The notes beneath the pieces were generated by a model. The model made no database searches. It was not told where the DNA came from and saw nothing but the letters and a program-made list of their open reading frames with translations. This document shows positions 47,423 through 56,380 of a stretch of DNA of 64,000 nt, piece by piece. The stretch comes from Paenibacillus xylanexedens. GTDB taxonomy: Bacteria; Bacillota; Bacilli; Paenibacillales; Paenibacillaceae. Within the stretch, counting starts at the first letter, position 1. The number at the start of each line of letters is the position of its first letter. Position numbers and translations under genes: made by a program. The stretch is taken from the NCBI RefSeq assembly GCF_017874615.1, contig NZ_JAGIKV010000001.1, positions 372,001 to 436,000 of the forward strand, written 5' to 3'.

Positions 47423-48277
47423 TTGTCTAACCAACCATTTGCCAGCACTGCGAGTCCTCATCTTAGCGCAGACTGTGAGCAATGTTTTGGCCTGTGCTGT
47501 GTTGCCTTGCCCTATGGCAAGTCATCTGACTTTGCTTTTGATAAAGCCAGCGGCACACCCTGTCCCAATCTGCGCACGGACAATCGCTGCGGTATCCATA
47601 CCCAGCTTCGGCAGAAAGGGTTCAAAGGTTGCACGGTATACGACTGTTTCGGAGCTGGACAGAAGCTGTCCCAAGTGACCTACGCGGGCAAAGATTGGCG
47701 TGATCATCCAGAGTCTGCAAACGAGATGTTCGATTGTCTGCCTGCTTTGCGACAACTTCACGAGTTGCTCAGTTATATGAAGGAAATGATGATGAGACCG
47801 GAGACGTCATCCCTTCACTCGGCATTTGGTGAGTTATATGAGGAGGTTGAGCGCTTGAGCAATCTGGAGCCTGCGGCCCTTCTCCGTCTGGACATCGCCA
47901 ATTATCGGTCCAGTGTGAATCAACTCTTGGTCCAGGCAAGTGAGATGGTACGCGCGAATGTGCCACCCACCGCTCATGGACAAGGGAAGTCGAAGAATAG
48001 TAAAAAACGTACCGGAAGTGACTTTTTTGGTGCCAATTTAAAAGGGGCTGACCTGCGGGGCGCAAGCTTCCGAGGGGCTTTAATGATCGCAGCCGATCTC
48101 CGAAATGCAGATACACGAAATGCGGATTGGATTGGCGCGGACTTGCGGGATACGGATCTGGGCGATGCAGACCTGAGAGGTGGCATCTTCCTGACGCAAT
48201 CCCAGATTAATGCAGCCAAAGGTAATGTGAATACCAAGTTGCCGGATCATCTTAACATTCCCTCACACTGGGTGTAG
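47423..48277 (+). CDS. Pentapeptide-repeat protein with N-terminal cysteine cluster
   Basis: A 284-residue protein combining two modules. The N-terminal ~110 residues hold a metal-type Cys cluster (CEQCFGLCC, then CPNL, CGIH, GCTVYDC), similar to YkgJ/UPF0153 zinc/iron-binding proteins. The C-terminal ~85 residues form a short right-handed pentapeptide-repeat helix (GANLKGADLRGASFRGALMI, then DLRDTDLGDADLRGG). I take TTG 47423 as start: AAGGAAGTG lies upstream and SNQPFAST follows. The helix is too short for Qnr-like gyrase protection. Function unknown. Confidence 0.8.
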   Translation: MSNQPFASTASPHLSADCEQCFGLCCVALPYGKSSDFAFDKASGTPCPNLRTDNRCGIHTQLRQKGFKGCTVYDCFGAGQKLSQVTYAGKDWRDHPESANEMFDCLPALRQLHELLSYMKEMMMRPETSSLHSAFGELYEEVERLSNLEPAALLRLDIANYRSSVNQLLVQASEMVRANVPPTAHGQGKSKNSKKRTGSDFFGANLKGADLRGASFRGALMIAADLRNADTRNADWIGADLRDTDLGDADLRGGIFLTQSQINAAKGNVNTKLPDHLNIPSHWV

Positions 48278-48372
48278 GGTGCCATTTCCGCAAGAGCACG
48301 AACAGGGATACAAGCAGGATAGTACCTGCCAATTCATATGAATGTATGAATCGTATACAGCAACAGCAAAAA

Positions 48373-48407
48373 AACAGCTCGTCCTATACATCCAAGGACG
48401 AGCTGTT
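48373..48407. terminator. Bidirectional terminator between the pentapeptide gene and ddh
   Basis: A perfect 13-bp stem AACAGCTCGTCCT/AGGACGAGCTGTT, 9-nt loop, A-rich left and T-rich right. Confidence 0.9.
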
Positions 48408-48435
48408 TCTATAAAATCACTGGAACGAATCAGAA

Positions 48436-49413
48436 TTATAACAAGTCGCGGCGGAGATCTTCAGCCGATTTTGGAGACAAGTGACCGAGCGGAATATCAA
48501 ATACCGTTTTCGCTCCCTTATGTCCTTCCACGCTCAAGCGTTGTGCGGCTCTTGCATACGCCACAAGTACGCTTGCTGTAAATTCAGGATTGCTGTCGAG
48601 TTTCAGACCAAATTCAATAATTTGCTTTTGACCAGCACCTGTAACCCCACTGCGAATTACAAATCCACCATGCGGCATACCTTCATGCTCGGATTTCAAT
48701 TCTTCTTCGCTAATGAACGTTACAGTTGTATCGTAATCTGCAAAATAGTTTGGCATCGACACAATCGTCTCACGGATCTCATCCTGATTAGCACCATCTT
48801 CTGCTACCACATAACATTGACGCAGATGTTTCTCGCGTGTAGACAGCTCTGGTGTCTCCCCTGCACGAATCCGGTTGATTACCTCTTCAACAGGTACAGT
48901 ATACTGTACACCCGCCTTAACGCCTGGAACACGACGAATAGCATCCGAGTGGCCTTGGCTCACACCTTTGCCCCAGAACGTGTACTCTTTTCCTTCTGGC
49001 AGAATGGACTGTGCAAGCAGACGGTTCATGGAGAACAAGCCTGGGTCCCAACCTGTGGAAATGACACTTACGTGACCGCCTTGCTCTGCCGCAGCATTAA
49101 CTTCTTTGTAGAATTCAGGAATTTTCGCATGTGTATCGAAGCTATCTACCGTATTGAACAACTTGGCGATGGCTGGTGTCTGCTCTGGAAGGTCGGTTGC
49201 AGAACCACCACAGAGGATCATAACATCAACCTTGCCTATGTATTGCTCCGCTGCAGAGATATGCTCAAAACGTACTTCTGTGCTTTCAGCGACCATCTGC
49301 TCCGGATTACGACGTGTAAACACAGCAATCAGTTCCATATCCTCGTTCTGGGAAATAGCTTTCTCTACACCTTTACCCAAGTTACCGTAACCAACAATAC
49401 CCACTCTAATCAT
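48436..49413 (-). CDS. ddh: meso-Diaminopimelate dehydrogenase
   Basis: A 325-residue NADP enzyme making meso-DAP in one step from tetrahydrodipicolinate for lysine and peptidoglycan. MIRVGIVGYGNLGKGVEKAI (Rossmann) starts it. STGWDPGLFSMNRLLAQSI, WGKGVSQGHSDAIRRVPGVK and GMPHGGFVIRSG are the family signatures. The ATG chosen has GGAGAGG 7 nt upstream; a TTG two codons before is inside that site. Paenibacilli often keep ddh beside the usual acetylated route. It is monocistronic, between two terminators. Confidence 0.95.
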   Translation of the reverse strand: MIRVGIVGYGNLGKGVEKAISQNEDMELIAVFTRRNPEQMVAESTEVRFEHISAAEQYIGKVDVMILCGGSATDLPEQTPAIAKLFNTVDSFDTHAKIPEFYKEVNAAAEQGGHVSVISTGWDPGLFSMNRLLAQSILPEGKEYTFWGKGVSQGHSDAIRRVPGVKAGVQYTVPVEEVINRIRAGETPELSTREKHLRQCYVVAEDGANQDEIRETIVSMPNYFADYDTTVTFISEEELKSEHEGMPHGGFVIRSGVTGAGQKQIIEFGLKLDSNPEFTASVLVAYARAAQRLSVEGHKGAKTVFDIPLGHLSPKSAEDLRRDLL

Positions 49414-49505
49414 GTTCAATCCTCTCCTGTCTTCTTCTATAGTTGTCTATTACTCTGTTTATAATGATATAACATAACATGTAACCTGTCAGGTTTCCAG
49501 TTCGA

Positions 49506-49625
49506 AATAAAAATACCTTGCAGCGGTGCAGCAATAATGCGGCTCCGTATGCAAGGTATTATGGCGTTCATTCGTTATTTTAGGAAGAAAAAAAGCAGGA
49601 AAGAAAAATAGCCCTTATCTTCTGC
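49506..49625 (-). terminator. Terminator region after the 49.6-kb lipoprotein gene
   Basis: Minus strand: AATACCTTGCA/TGCAAGGTATT with a 27-nt arm-rich loop followed by TTTTATTTC (49506-49560). Nearer to the stop, AGCAGAAG...CTTTCCTGCT plus seven T (49587-49625) is a second possibility. Confidence 0.65.
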
Positions 49626-50204
49626 TTATGATTCTGTCCAGGTCAACGTCAGTTCAATGACGCCTTCCTGTCCCGCCAATGTTCCTCCAATCAAGGACCA
49701 GACATCCTGCGTTTCTGGATCGGTTCCCTGAATGATAATATTTTTGTCATCGATCGTCTGACCTGCATCCGTCAACTTTTTGGCGTTGAAGTAATCTTTA
49801 TACAGCTGGGATACGGTTTTCATATCTTGTTCAGTGGAGAAAATCACCATGGCCGATTGCTTGCCTTCATTCTCACCAGAATTGGCTAAACGAATCGTAG
49901 CATCTTCCGGCAACGGGAAATCACTTGGCAAGTTCTCCGGCAACTCATTGGTTCCAGCAGTCGCTTCCTCACCACGATCTGAATCCGAGTCGGTTGGTGC
50001 AGTCGTACCTTCCGTTTCGGTCACTTCACTTGTTGTTGCTTCGCTTGCGCCTTCATTAGTCGCTTGTTCACCAGTTCCGGAGGAAACTTCAGTGTCCACC
50101 TTCTCCGTATCACTCGGTTCGTCTGCCGCGCTGCTGCAAGCACTCAAGGCCACCATCATCGCCAGTGCGGCACAGGCCAATACATATTTCCTTCTCTTCA
50201 CCAT
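49626..50204 (-). CDS. Lipoprotein, function unknown
   Basis: A 192-residue lipoprotein: Lys/Arg-rich start, hydrophobic core, lipobox ALSACSS (Cys about 23). A Ser/Thr/Glu-rich linker (about 26-85) is followed by a C-terminal globular part (about 90-192; LPSDFPLPEDATIRLA, then FSTEQDMKTVSQLYKDYFNA). The linker is low-complexity. It lies downstream of the small TM gene and the hydrolase gene on the same strand, 32 nt after the former, so the three probably form one transcript with a membrane/envelope role. Confidence 0.78.
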   Translation of the reverse strand: MVKRRKYVLACAALAMMVALSACSSAADEPSDTEKVDTEVSSGTGEQATNEGASEATTSEVTETEGTTAPTDSDSDRGEEATAGTNELPENLPSDFPLPEDATIRLANSGENEGKQSAMVIFSTEQDMKTVSQLYKDYFNAKKLTDAGQTIDDKNIIIQGTDPETQDVWSLIGGTLAGQEGVIELTLTWTES

Positions 50205-50236
50205 CTGTTACCACTCCTTCTTCTTCATTTTATGTG

Positions 50237-50437
50237 CTAATCTCGTTCAAACGGCTGGATCACAGGCACCGCATGAACGTTATTCTTAACCCATATCACA
50301 GATACACATAATACACTTAGAGACAATAGACAACTGGCTACAAGAATGGACAGGAAGCGGGTGATTACTTTAAACTTTTTCATCCATCCCTCCTCCTCAT
50401 CCTGTTCATCATGTGTTTGTGGAATCATGTTACTCAT
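50237..50437 (-). CDS. Small single-pass membrane protein, coupled to the hydrolase gene
   Basis: A 66-residue protein: acidic N-terminus (MSNMIPQTHDEQDEEEGWMK), one hydrophobic helix (about 26-48; LSILVASCLLSLSVLCVSVI) and a short tail. Its ATG overlaps the hydrolase stop in an ATGA arrangement, so translational coupling gives the start at 50437; a second ATG 18 codons in has GGAGG upstream and could also be used. The family is unrecognised. Confidence 0.72.
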   Translation of the reverse strand: MSNMIPQTHDEQDEEEGWMKKFKVITRFLSILVASCLLSLSVLCVSVIWVKNNVHAVPVIQPFERD

Positions 50438-51417
50438 AGGTCACTGGACGGTGTCACTAATTTCATAATCTCGGCGGCGACAATATCCGGTTGACTGTTG
50501 TGGATACTGTGTGTCGCTTGTGGAACCGTCAGCTGTGTTCCGTGTCTTGACCATGAAGCAAAATTCGCTTGGTCGTCCTGCCATGCATGACTGTCCTCAT
50601 CCGACTCCTCCGAACCGGTTGTCAGGATCGTCAGCGGAAAGCCAAACTTCGTTTTGTTCTCAAGCACACACGCTGCATTTGTTCTGGAATTCCGAACCTC
50701 TTCCATGACATTGTCATTGTACGCATGTCTCAGCGTGGATATCGTGACGGCCTTTTTCATCGGTTCCGTTACCAGACTTGGGTCAATGACCAGAGATGCC
50801 ATCATGCGATCCGATTGCAGCAATGTTCGTGCGATGCCTGTTTTCACCAGAAAACGGGACCCATCCATCATCCATTCCGGTGTATTCAGATCCGTACGAC
50901 TGTAATACTCCGGGCTTCCGCCATCGATCATGACCATGCCAGCCACTTCATCAGGATACCTTTGCGCAAACCGCAGTGTCTCCAGCGCACCCAGGGAGTG
51001 ACCGACCATGATGTAAGGTGGACGTTGACCGGATGTTCGCAGCAATTGGTGGATCTCTTCCGAGATGGTATCCACATCACGAGGGTCATCCGTATAGTCG
51101 CTGTATCCATACCCGAACCGATCATATACCGCAATTTTCACCTGTGATTTCAACTTGTCATATAGCGGACTGAAATCCACATACGGATTGGGTGTACCCC
51201 AGCCTGAGGCAAACACCACGGTTACCTCTCCTTTGCCAGCAGTGTAGAGGTGCATGTTGCGACCACTCACTTCATAATACTTGCCTGGCGGGGGATAGGA
51301 CTTCATATCCTGCGTGGATTGATACGCTTCATACGCTGTACCTGCCAGCAGCAAAAGTCCTGTGGCAAGCATGATGCCTCCCAGCACTTTTAACCCTCTC
51401 CGTAACCCCTTCTTCAT
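50434..51417 (-). CDS. Membrane-anchored alpha/beta hydrolase
   Basis: A 327-residue hydrolase with an N-terminal hydrophobic anchor (about 10-28, LGGIMLATGLLLLAG) placing the catalytic domain outside. Triad evidence: VGHSLGALETLRFA (nucleophile Ser, about 135), an Asp in the late strand and His in PQATHSIHNSQP. The oxyanion region is VVFASGWGTPNP. It is probably an esterase or haloalkane-type hydrolase of unknown substrate. It is first in a three-gene unit with the small TM protein and the lipoprotein. Confidence 0.83.
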   Translation of the reverse strand: MKKGLRRGLKVLGGIMLATGLLLLAGTAYEAYQSTQDMKSYPPPGKYYEVSGRNMHLYTAGKGEVTVVFASGWGTPNPYVDFSPLYDKLKSQVKIAVYDRFGYGYSDYTDDPRDVDTISEEIHQLLRTSGQRPPYIMVGHSLGALETLRFAQRYPDEVAGMVMIDGGSPEYYSRTDLNTPEWMMDGSRFLVKTGIARTLLQSDRMMASLVIDPSLVTEPMKKAVTISTLRHAYNDNVMEEVRNSRTNAACVLENKTKFGFPLTILTTGSEESDEDSHAWQDDQANFASWSRHGTQLTVPQATHSIHNSQPDIVAAEIMKLVTPSSDL

Positions 51418-51553
51418 CTTCTCTACCCCTTACCCCAAAGGTTCATCTATATATGTATGCTTCAATCGTACCCAAGAAATAGCGGGATTGAAACAATCCC
51501 GAGTCCAGTTCTTTCCCCAACCAAAGTCCAGTGTCCCTCCCCTACCTGTGACG

Positions 51554-51594
51554 CAAAAAAAACTGCAAATCTCCCATTCAGGAAACTTGCAGTT
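51554..51594 (-). terminator. Terminator of exoA
   Basis: Minus strand: AACTGCAA pairs with TTGCAGTT across a ~17-nt loop that holds further pairing, followed by eight T. Confidence 0.85.
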
Positions 51595-51650
51595 GATCTA
51601 TACTTGTATTCTAAAACTCTTACCTCAATCTATCTCACGATGATCCTTAC

Positions 51651-52406
51651 CTATAGTTGTAACGTAAGACCCACCGGGCAATGATCACTGCCCATCACGT
51701 GGCAGTCGATATGCGCATCTGCCACCTTAGGTGCCAATTGATTGGATACGAGAAAATAATCAATGCGCCAGCCCACGTTCCGTTCTCTAACCTTCGGCAT
51801 ATAAGACCACCAGCTGTATACATCCGTACGATTCGGATACAGATGACGGAAGCTGTCTACATACCCGGAAGCAAGCAAATCAGTCATCTTGCCACGCTCT
51901 TCAAGGGTAAATCCGGAATTGCCCAGATTGGGCTTCGGATTCTTCAGGTCAATCTCCTCATGAGCCACATTCAGGTCACCACAGACGATAACCGGTTTAG
52001 TCTGCTCCAATTGCAGAATGTACCCCCGGAATCGATCCTCCCATTCCAGACGATAAGGCAGCCGGGTCAGATCCCGCTTCGCATTAGGGGTATAGACGTT
52101 CACCAGATAAAACTCATCATACTCCAGTGTAATCATCCGGCCTTCCGGCTCGCTGTCCTCCTCCATCCCGTAACGAACGGATAAAGGTTTGATTCGGCTA
52201 AATACAGCCGTACCGGAATAACCTTTTTTGATCGCATAATTCCAATATTGATAAACATCTTCCCCCAGGTCCATCTCAATCTGTCCGGCTTGTAATTTGG
52301 TCTCCTGAAGGCAGAAGATATCTGCCTGACTCTCCTGATAATAATCCATGAATCCTTTGGTCACACATGCCCTTAAGCCATTCACATTCCAGGACACCAG
52401 CTTCAT
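51651..52406 (-). CDS. exoA: Exodeoxyribonuclease III / AP endonuclease
   Basis: A 251-residue Mg-dependent nuclease of the ExoIII/APE1 family repairing abasic sites. MKLVSWNVNGLRACVTKGFM opens it. DIFCLQETKLQ carries the metal-binding Glu, CGDLNVAHEEIDLKNPK the catalytic Asp/Asn, and RIDYFLVS plus GSDHCPVGL the catalytic Asp/His. It is cytoplasmic. GAGGAGATGAGG precedes the ATG. No SOS box is seen; monocistronic. Confidence 0.95.
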   Translation of the reverse strand: MKLVSWNVNGLRACVTKGFMDYYQESQADIFCLQETKLQAGQIEMDLGEDVYQYWNYAIKKGYSGTAVFSRIKPLSVRYGMEEDSEPEGRMITLEYDEFYLVNVYTPNAKRDLTRLPYRLEWEDRFRGYILQLEQTKPVIVCGDLNVAHEEIDLKNPKPNLGNSGFTLEERGKMTDLLASGYVDSFRHLYPNRTDVYSWWSYMPKVRERNVGWRIDYFLVSNQLAPKVADAHIDCHVMGSDHCPVGLTLQL

Positions 52407-52516
52407 ATCCTCATCTCCTCACATCTCTCCAATATAGCATGGGCTCATTCAGAGGGACAAGCCTTACGGCTCTGGAATGAGATGGAGTCATTGAAATCCT
52501 TATGGGGCTAGCTTGC

Positions 52517-53074
52517 CTATATTTCGCTTCGTAACTTAGAGAACACCGCAAGGTCAATATATCTGCCTTTCTCAAACTCATGCTGCCGCAGTACACCTTC
52601 CTGTTGAAAATTAAGTTTATGTAACAGGCGAATTGACGCCTCGTTCTCTGGTTCAACCTTTGCTTCGATCTTGTTAAGCTGCATGCATGTGAATCCAAAA
52701 TGTAACACAGCATGGGCCACTTCAGTCATAACACCGCGGCCCCAGAAAGAGGAACGCAAATCGTATCCAATCTCTGCACGGTTATGTACATCTTCATAGT
52801 TCAGGAACCCACAGGTTCCGATCACTTTACGAGTTTCACGGTCTTCAATCATCCAGCGTAAACCCGTGTATTCCTTGAAAATCTTCGTATACCAATTCAT
52901 CTCACTCTGTGCATCCTCCACGGATTCAAAGGGAGTGAATGGCATATATTGAACCACAGCTTCATCGGAATATAACGCGAGCAGATCATGGCTGTCTCCA
53001 GCCTCAGCTGACCGGAGGATGAATCGTTCTGTCTGAATTAATGGAAATAGATCAAACCTAAATTGCTCACTCAT
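52517..53074 (-). CDS. GNAT acetyltransferase, RimJ/RimL type
   Basis: A 185-residue acetyl-CoA transferase. RFILRSAEAGDSHDLLALY opens it. The acetyl-CoA loop region GYDLRSSFWGRGVMTEVAHA (about 100-119) and the following KIEAKVEPENEASIRLLHKL are those of the RimJ/RimL ribosomal-protein branch. AAAGGAG is 7 nt before this ATG; the earlier frame start lacks a site. It is probably an N-terminal acetylase of a protein or antibiotic; the substrate is unknown. Confidence 0.87.
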   Translation of the reverse strand: MSEQFRFDLFPLIQTERFILRSAEAGDSHDLLALYSDEAVVQYMPFTPFESVEDAQSEMNWYTKIFKEYTGLRWMIEDRETRKVIGTCGFLNYEDVHNRAEIGYDLRSSFWGRGVMTEVAHAVLHFGFTCMQLNKIEAKVEPENEASIRLLHKLNFQQEGVLRQHEFEKGRYIDLAVFSKLRSEI

Positions 53075-53202
53075 GCGAGGTCTCCTTTGCAACATTCATT
53101 GTAGAAGTCCATTTTACTACACTTGCCTTCATCAAGCTTTTACTATTAATATGTTCTATTAAGGCATTACTGTAGAAAAGGATACATAGGAGAGGACGTG
53201 CT

Positions 53203-54339
53203 ATTATCACACAATCATATGACGTTATTATCGTTGGAGCCGGCTCCATGGGTATGAGTGCAGGTTATTATCTATCGCGCAGTGGATGCAAAATTTTATT
53301 AATCGATGCCTTTGATCCTCCGCATACGGAAGGAAGTCATCACGGGGATAGCAGACTGATGCGCCATGTGTACAGTGGTGGGCCTGACTATATTGCCATG
53401 GCATTACTTGCACAGAAGTTATGGCACGAGCTGGAGGAAACGACCGGAGACCAACTGTTTGTTCCTTCCGGTGTAATAAATGTGGTTGATCCGGGGATTC
53501 ATTCCTTCCACAACCGATTGAGCCATGCAGATGATGCAGGCATTCGGTATGAAACGTTGCACGCAGCCGAGGTGATGAAACGCTGGCCAGGTATTACAAT
53601 ACCTGAACATTACGAGGGCATGTATGAGCCTGATGCGGGTTATCTGTATAGTGAACCCTGTATTCGTGCCTTCCGCAAGGCAGGCGAGACTCACGGTGCC
53701 ACCTTGTTAACACACACACGGGTGGAGCATATCGAATACGGACCACATTCCGTCGCAGTTCAGACTTCAGGTGGTGAGACATACCATGCAAATCAAATCA
53801 TCCTGAGCGCTGGCGCCTGGTTTCAGACATTAAAACCTTTCGTGGATCTCCCCATTCAGGCAGTGCGTAAAACGGTTGGATGGTTTGATGCACCACAAGC
53901 TTTGTACGGCGAGGCACACTTCCCCGGTTTTACACTGGCAGGAAAAGAAGGTACATATTATGGATTTCCAAGCATCGGCGGATCAGGTCTGAAGATGGGT
54001 CGTCATGATACGGGCCAGGTGTGGACACCAGGAAGTACAATGGCTCCATTTGGTACGGAAGAAACGGACGAGGGGGATCTGCGCAGGCTGCTCGAACTTC
54101 ATATGCCTCAGGCAGCTGGAGAATTGAAACGTGGTAGTGTGTGCAAGTATGAATTCACTTCGGATGAAGATTTTATTATCGACCGACACCCTGCCCATGA
54201 ACGTGTGTGGCTCGCAGGCGGTTTCTCCGGTCATGGCTTCAAGTTTGCAAGTGCCATTGGGCAGATTCTATCCGACTTGGTGCAAACGGGGCACACGGAT
54301 CAGGATATTAGCAGGTTCACCCTATCCCGTTTTCGTTAA
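53203..54339 (+). CDS. FAD-dependent N-methyltryptophan/sarcosine oxidase-like protein (SolA type), ATT start
   Basis: A 378-residue monomeric sarcosine-oxidase-family flavoenzyme oxidising N-methyl amino acids. It is similar throughout to SolA: YDVIIVGAGSMGMSAGYYLS (FAD-binding), GSHHGDSRLMRHVY (covalent-flavin region), C-terminal DEDFIIDRHPAHERVW and GFSGHGFKFASAIG. The ATG at 53248 would delete the GxGxxG motif. Reading upstream in frame there is no ATG/GTG/TTG before a stop at 53173. An ATT at 53203 has AGGAGAGG 7 nt upstream. I therefore infer a rare ATT start or a sequencing error. A nearby GTG is out of frame. Confidence 0.85.
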   Translation: MITQSYDVIIVGAGSMGMSAGYYLSRSGCKILLIDAFDPPHTEGSHHGDSRLMRHVYSGGPDYIAMALLAQKLWHELEETTGDQLFVPSGVINVVDPGIHSFHNRLSHADDAGIRYETLHAAEVMKRWPGITIPEHYEGMYEPDAGYLYSEPCIRAFRKAGETHGATLLTHTRVEHIEYGPHSVAVQTSGGETYHANQIILSAGAWFQTLKPFVDLPIQAVRKTVGWFDAPQALYGEAHFPGFTLAGKEGTYYGFPSIGGSGLKMGRHDTGQVWTPGSTMAPFGTEETDEGDLRRLLELHMPQAAGELKRGSVCKYEFTSDEDFIIDRHPAHERVWLAGGFSGHGFKFASAIGQILSDLVQTGHTDQDISRFTLSRFR

Positions 54340-54384
54340 GTACCAGCTGGGTGGATGAATATATGTATGTCTAAAATAGCTACT

Positions 54385-54429
54385 TTCTTAGAGGGTGCGG
54401 TGTTGCTTAGAACACTGCACCTCCAAGAA
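54385..54429. terminator. Hairpin between the oxidase gene and the GH30 pseudogene
   Basis: GAGGGTGCGGTGTT and AACACTGCACCTC pair with two bulges, loop GCTTAG, extended by TTCTT/AAGAA. T-runs are short on both sides. Both flanking genes converge on it. Confidence 0.55.
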
Positions 54430-54468
54430 AGAAGGACACGTAAGAGCGTTAATTCATGCCCACTCACA

Positions 54469-56169
54469 CTAATTAACTTTGACTAGGCTCCATTGCTGAT
54501 TGGCACCGCCATTGTCGGCCCACTGAATCGTGGAGGCACCTGCGGTTAGAGAACCTTGATTGATGTCAACCGTCAGGCCACTGTTTCGATTCGCAAGTAC
54601 CACATATCCTCCCACATCAATGGGCAGCCATTGCTGATTGTTGCCCCCGTTATCCTGCCACTGAATCAGAGCGGCTCCGCCTTGTGTGGAACCCGAATTC
54701 ACATCCAGCAAAAGCCCACTGCCTACATTGCGAATGTTGTAATATCCGTTGCCTGTAGACTCCAGCTTCCACTGCTGATTGGCTGCTCCATTATCATTCC
54801 ACTGAATGATTGTTGCCCCACCCGTAGAAGAAGCACCGTTAACATCGAGTGCAAGTCCACTGTTGCGGTTGATTAATTTGTAGATGGCCCCGGCTTCATA
54901 TCCTGTACCGCCATTGTAAGTTGCACCGGAAATGACGTAGGTTGTTACGGAGTTGGCCTTGGCCGTAGCGGTAAAGGTTTTGTTTTGCACCGAAATATTG
55001 GTCAGTTGCTGCAACTTCTCCGTTGAAGAGGTCCGATATACTTGAGCAGATGTGCCTGTGTTAGTAAAACGACTGAGATCATAGGTTACCGTTGTATCCG
55101 TCGACTCCGAATTGGTTGTTACCAGCACAACTTTGCCGGAAGCTGCATCATAAGCTGCAAGGGTATTGGCATCACTCATGCCGATAATCTTGTATCCAGG
55201 ACGAATAAATTTACTGTAATTGCCCATGACATAATATTTTTGGTTCACGGTGTAACTGGTCGTTTGCGTATTGTTCAACACGTTCTTGAAAAATCCCCAT
55301 CCTTCTGCACTATCCACGGCTTGCCAATACACCCATCCACTTGCGCCCATATTGCGAACATCCTTGAGGATGGTCCGTGACATCGTAAGTCCGCTTGCAT
55401 CCCCGTCTCCATATTCAGAGGTCCACAGATGTTTGCCCGCAGACGTCGCTGTGTTACGCAAAGCAGTACGATTGCTTCCGCCATACGTATGGGTGTTGAT
55501 CTGAGTGATCGCTGATTTAACCGCATTGCTATAGCTGTTGAACGACACATTGGTATCATCGATACTGTATTCTTCTGGTGCGCTCAGCTTTGTGGACAGG
55601 CCCTTTGCATTCAACGAAGCTTGTACCTGACTCAGAATCGTGTTCTGATCCGCCCGGTCAAAGTGCATGCCCTCCTGGTCATTGCCCTGCTTCCACCATG
55701 TCGAGATTGGTTCATTCAGCGGAGTTACACTATCAAATGTGATCCCCCAGTTATCCCGAAAATGCTTCACAACCTCGGTTAAGTAATCGGCAAAATCATC
55801 GTAGTAATCGGGCTTGAGGTTGTTACCACCATTGGCCGAACCGGACACATTACCACTGATCGTCATCCAGTAAGGTGCGGAATTCGCAAAAGCTTCGATG
55901 ACATTCACACCTTGAGCTTTGGCAGCTTGCAGCATATATCGTTGGTTTGCATCTGCATTCCAGTCATACACACCAGGAGAAGGCTGGTAACCAGGAACGG
56001 CTTTACGATATTCGAGGATATTGGATGATGGATTATCCCCGCCTCCAATGTTGTACCGCAGGATATTCAGCCCAAGTCCGGTATTTGCGTTGAACATTTT
56101 CTCCACATACTCATCCCGATTGGAGTATTCTCCAACCACTTTGCCCCACCAAGCGAGGGATGTCCCCCA
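54469..56169 (-). pseudogene. 5'-truncated GH30 family glycoside hydrolase with ricin-type lectin domain
   Basis: Homology begins at W-GTSLAWWGKVV (56169 downwards), which in GH30 galactanase/xylanase-type enzymes follows a signal peptide and ~30-50 residues. Here an in-frame TAA (56170-56172) stands directly before it and there is no signal peptide. The rest is intact: acid/base Glu in TPLNEPISTWW, nucleophile in LWTSEYGDGD, a beta-sandwich, then three RICIN repeats with NQQWKLES, NQQWLPID and NQQWSLVK. A GTG at 56139 could start a short leaderless product. The break coincides with the prophage border, so integration inside the gene is the likely cause; the 5' part should lie at the other prophage end. 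Confidence 0.8.
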
Positions 56170-56343
56170 TTACACGTTACATCTGTACTATGTTTATCAT
56201 GTTAATTTATGTTATTCACAAAGTATCAACAATCAGGTGCCATCAAGGGTTTTCTACGCCTTTGAATTGTATCATGTATATCATTATCAAAACTTTGGTT
56301 AACTGATTATGTTACCCTGCCGTTACCCCGACGTTACTCAAAC
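56170..56343. other. Prophage/host junction region (attachment-site side)
   Basis: About 170 bp of AT-rich, gene-free sequence between the broken GH30 gene and the phage terminator. It includes three GTTAC repeats spaced 11 bp (56311-56337) plus another CGTTAC at 56175. Such regions normally carry arm-type integrase sites. The core identity is unknown. Confidence 0.5.
56311..56337 (+). repeat. Three GTTAC direct repeats at 11-bp spacing
   Basis: GTTACCCTGCC, GTTACCCCGAC and GTTACTCAAAC start at 56311, 56322 and 56333. The helical-phase spacing suggests protein binding, possibly phage integrase arm sites. Confidence 0.6.
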
Positions 56344-56373
56344 AAAAAAAGACCCTGCCGCAATAGCAGGGCC
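56344..56373 (-). terminator. Terminator of the phage lysis operon
   Basis: Minus strand: GCCCTGC/GCAGGGTC stem with a 7-nt loop followed by seven T, right after the holin stop. Confidence 0.9.
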
Positions 56374-56380
56374 TCTCCTC

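Noticed and set aside
48481-49464. 327-codon plus-strand open frame opposite ddh
   Set aside because: Antisense shadow; ddh is clearly the coding strand.
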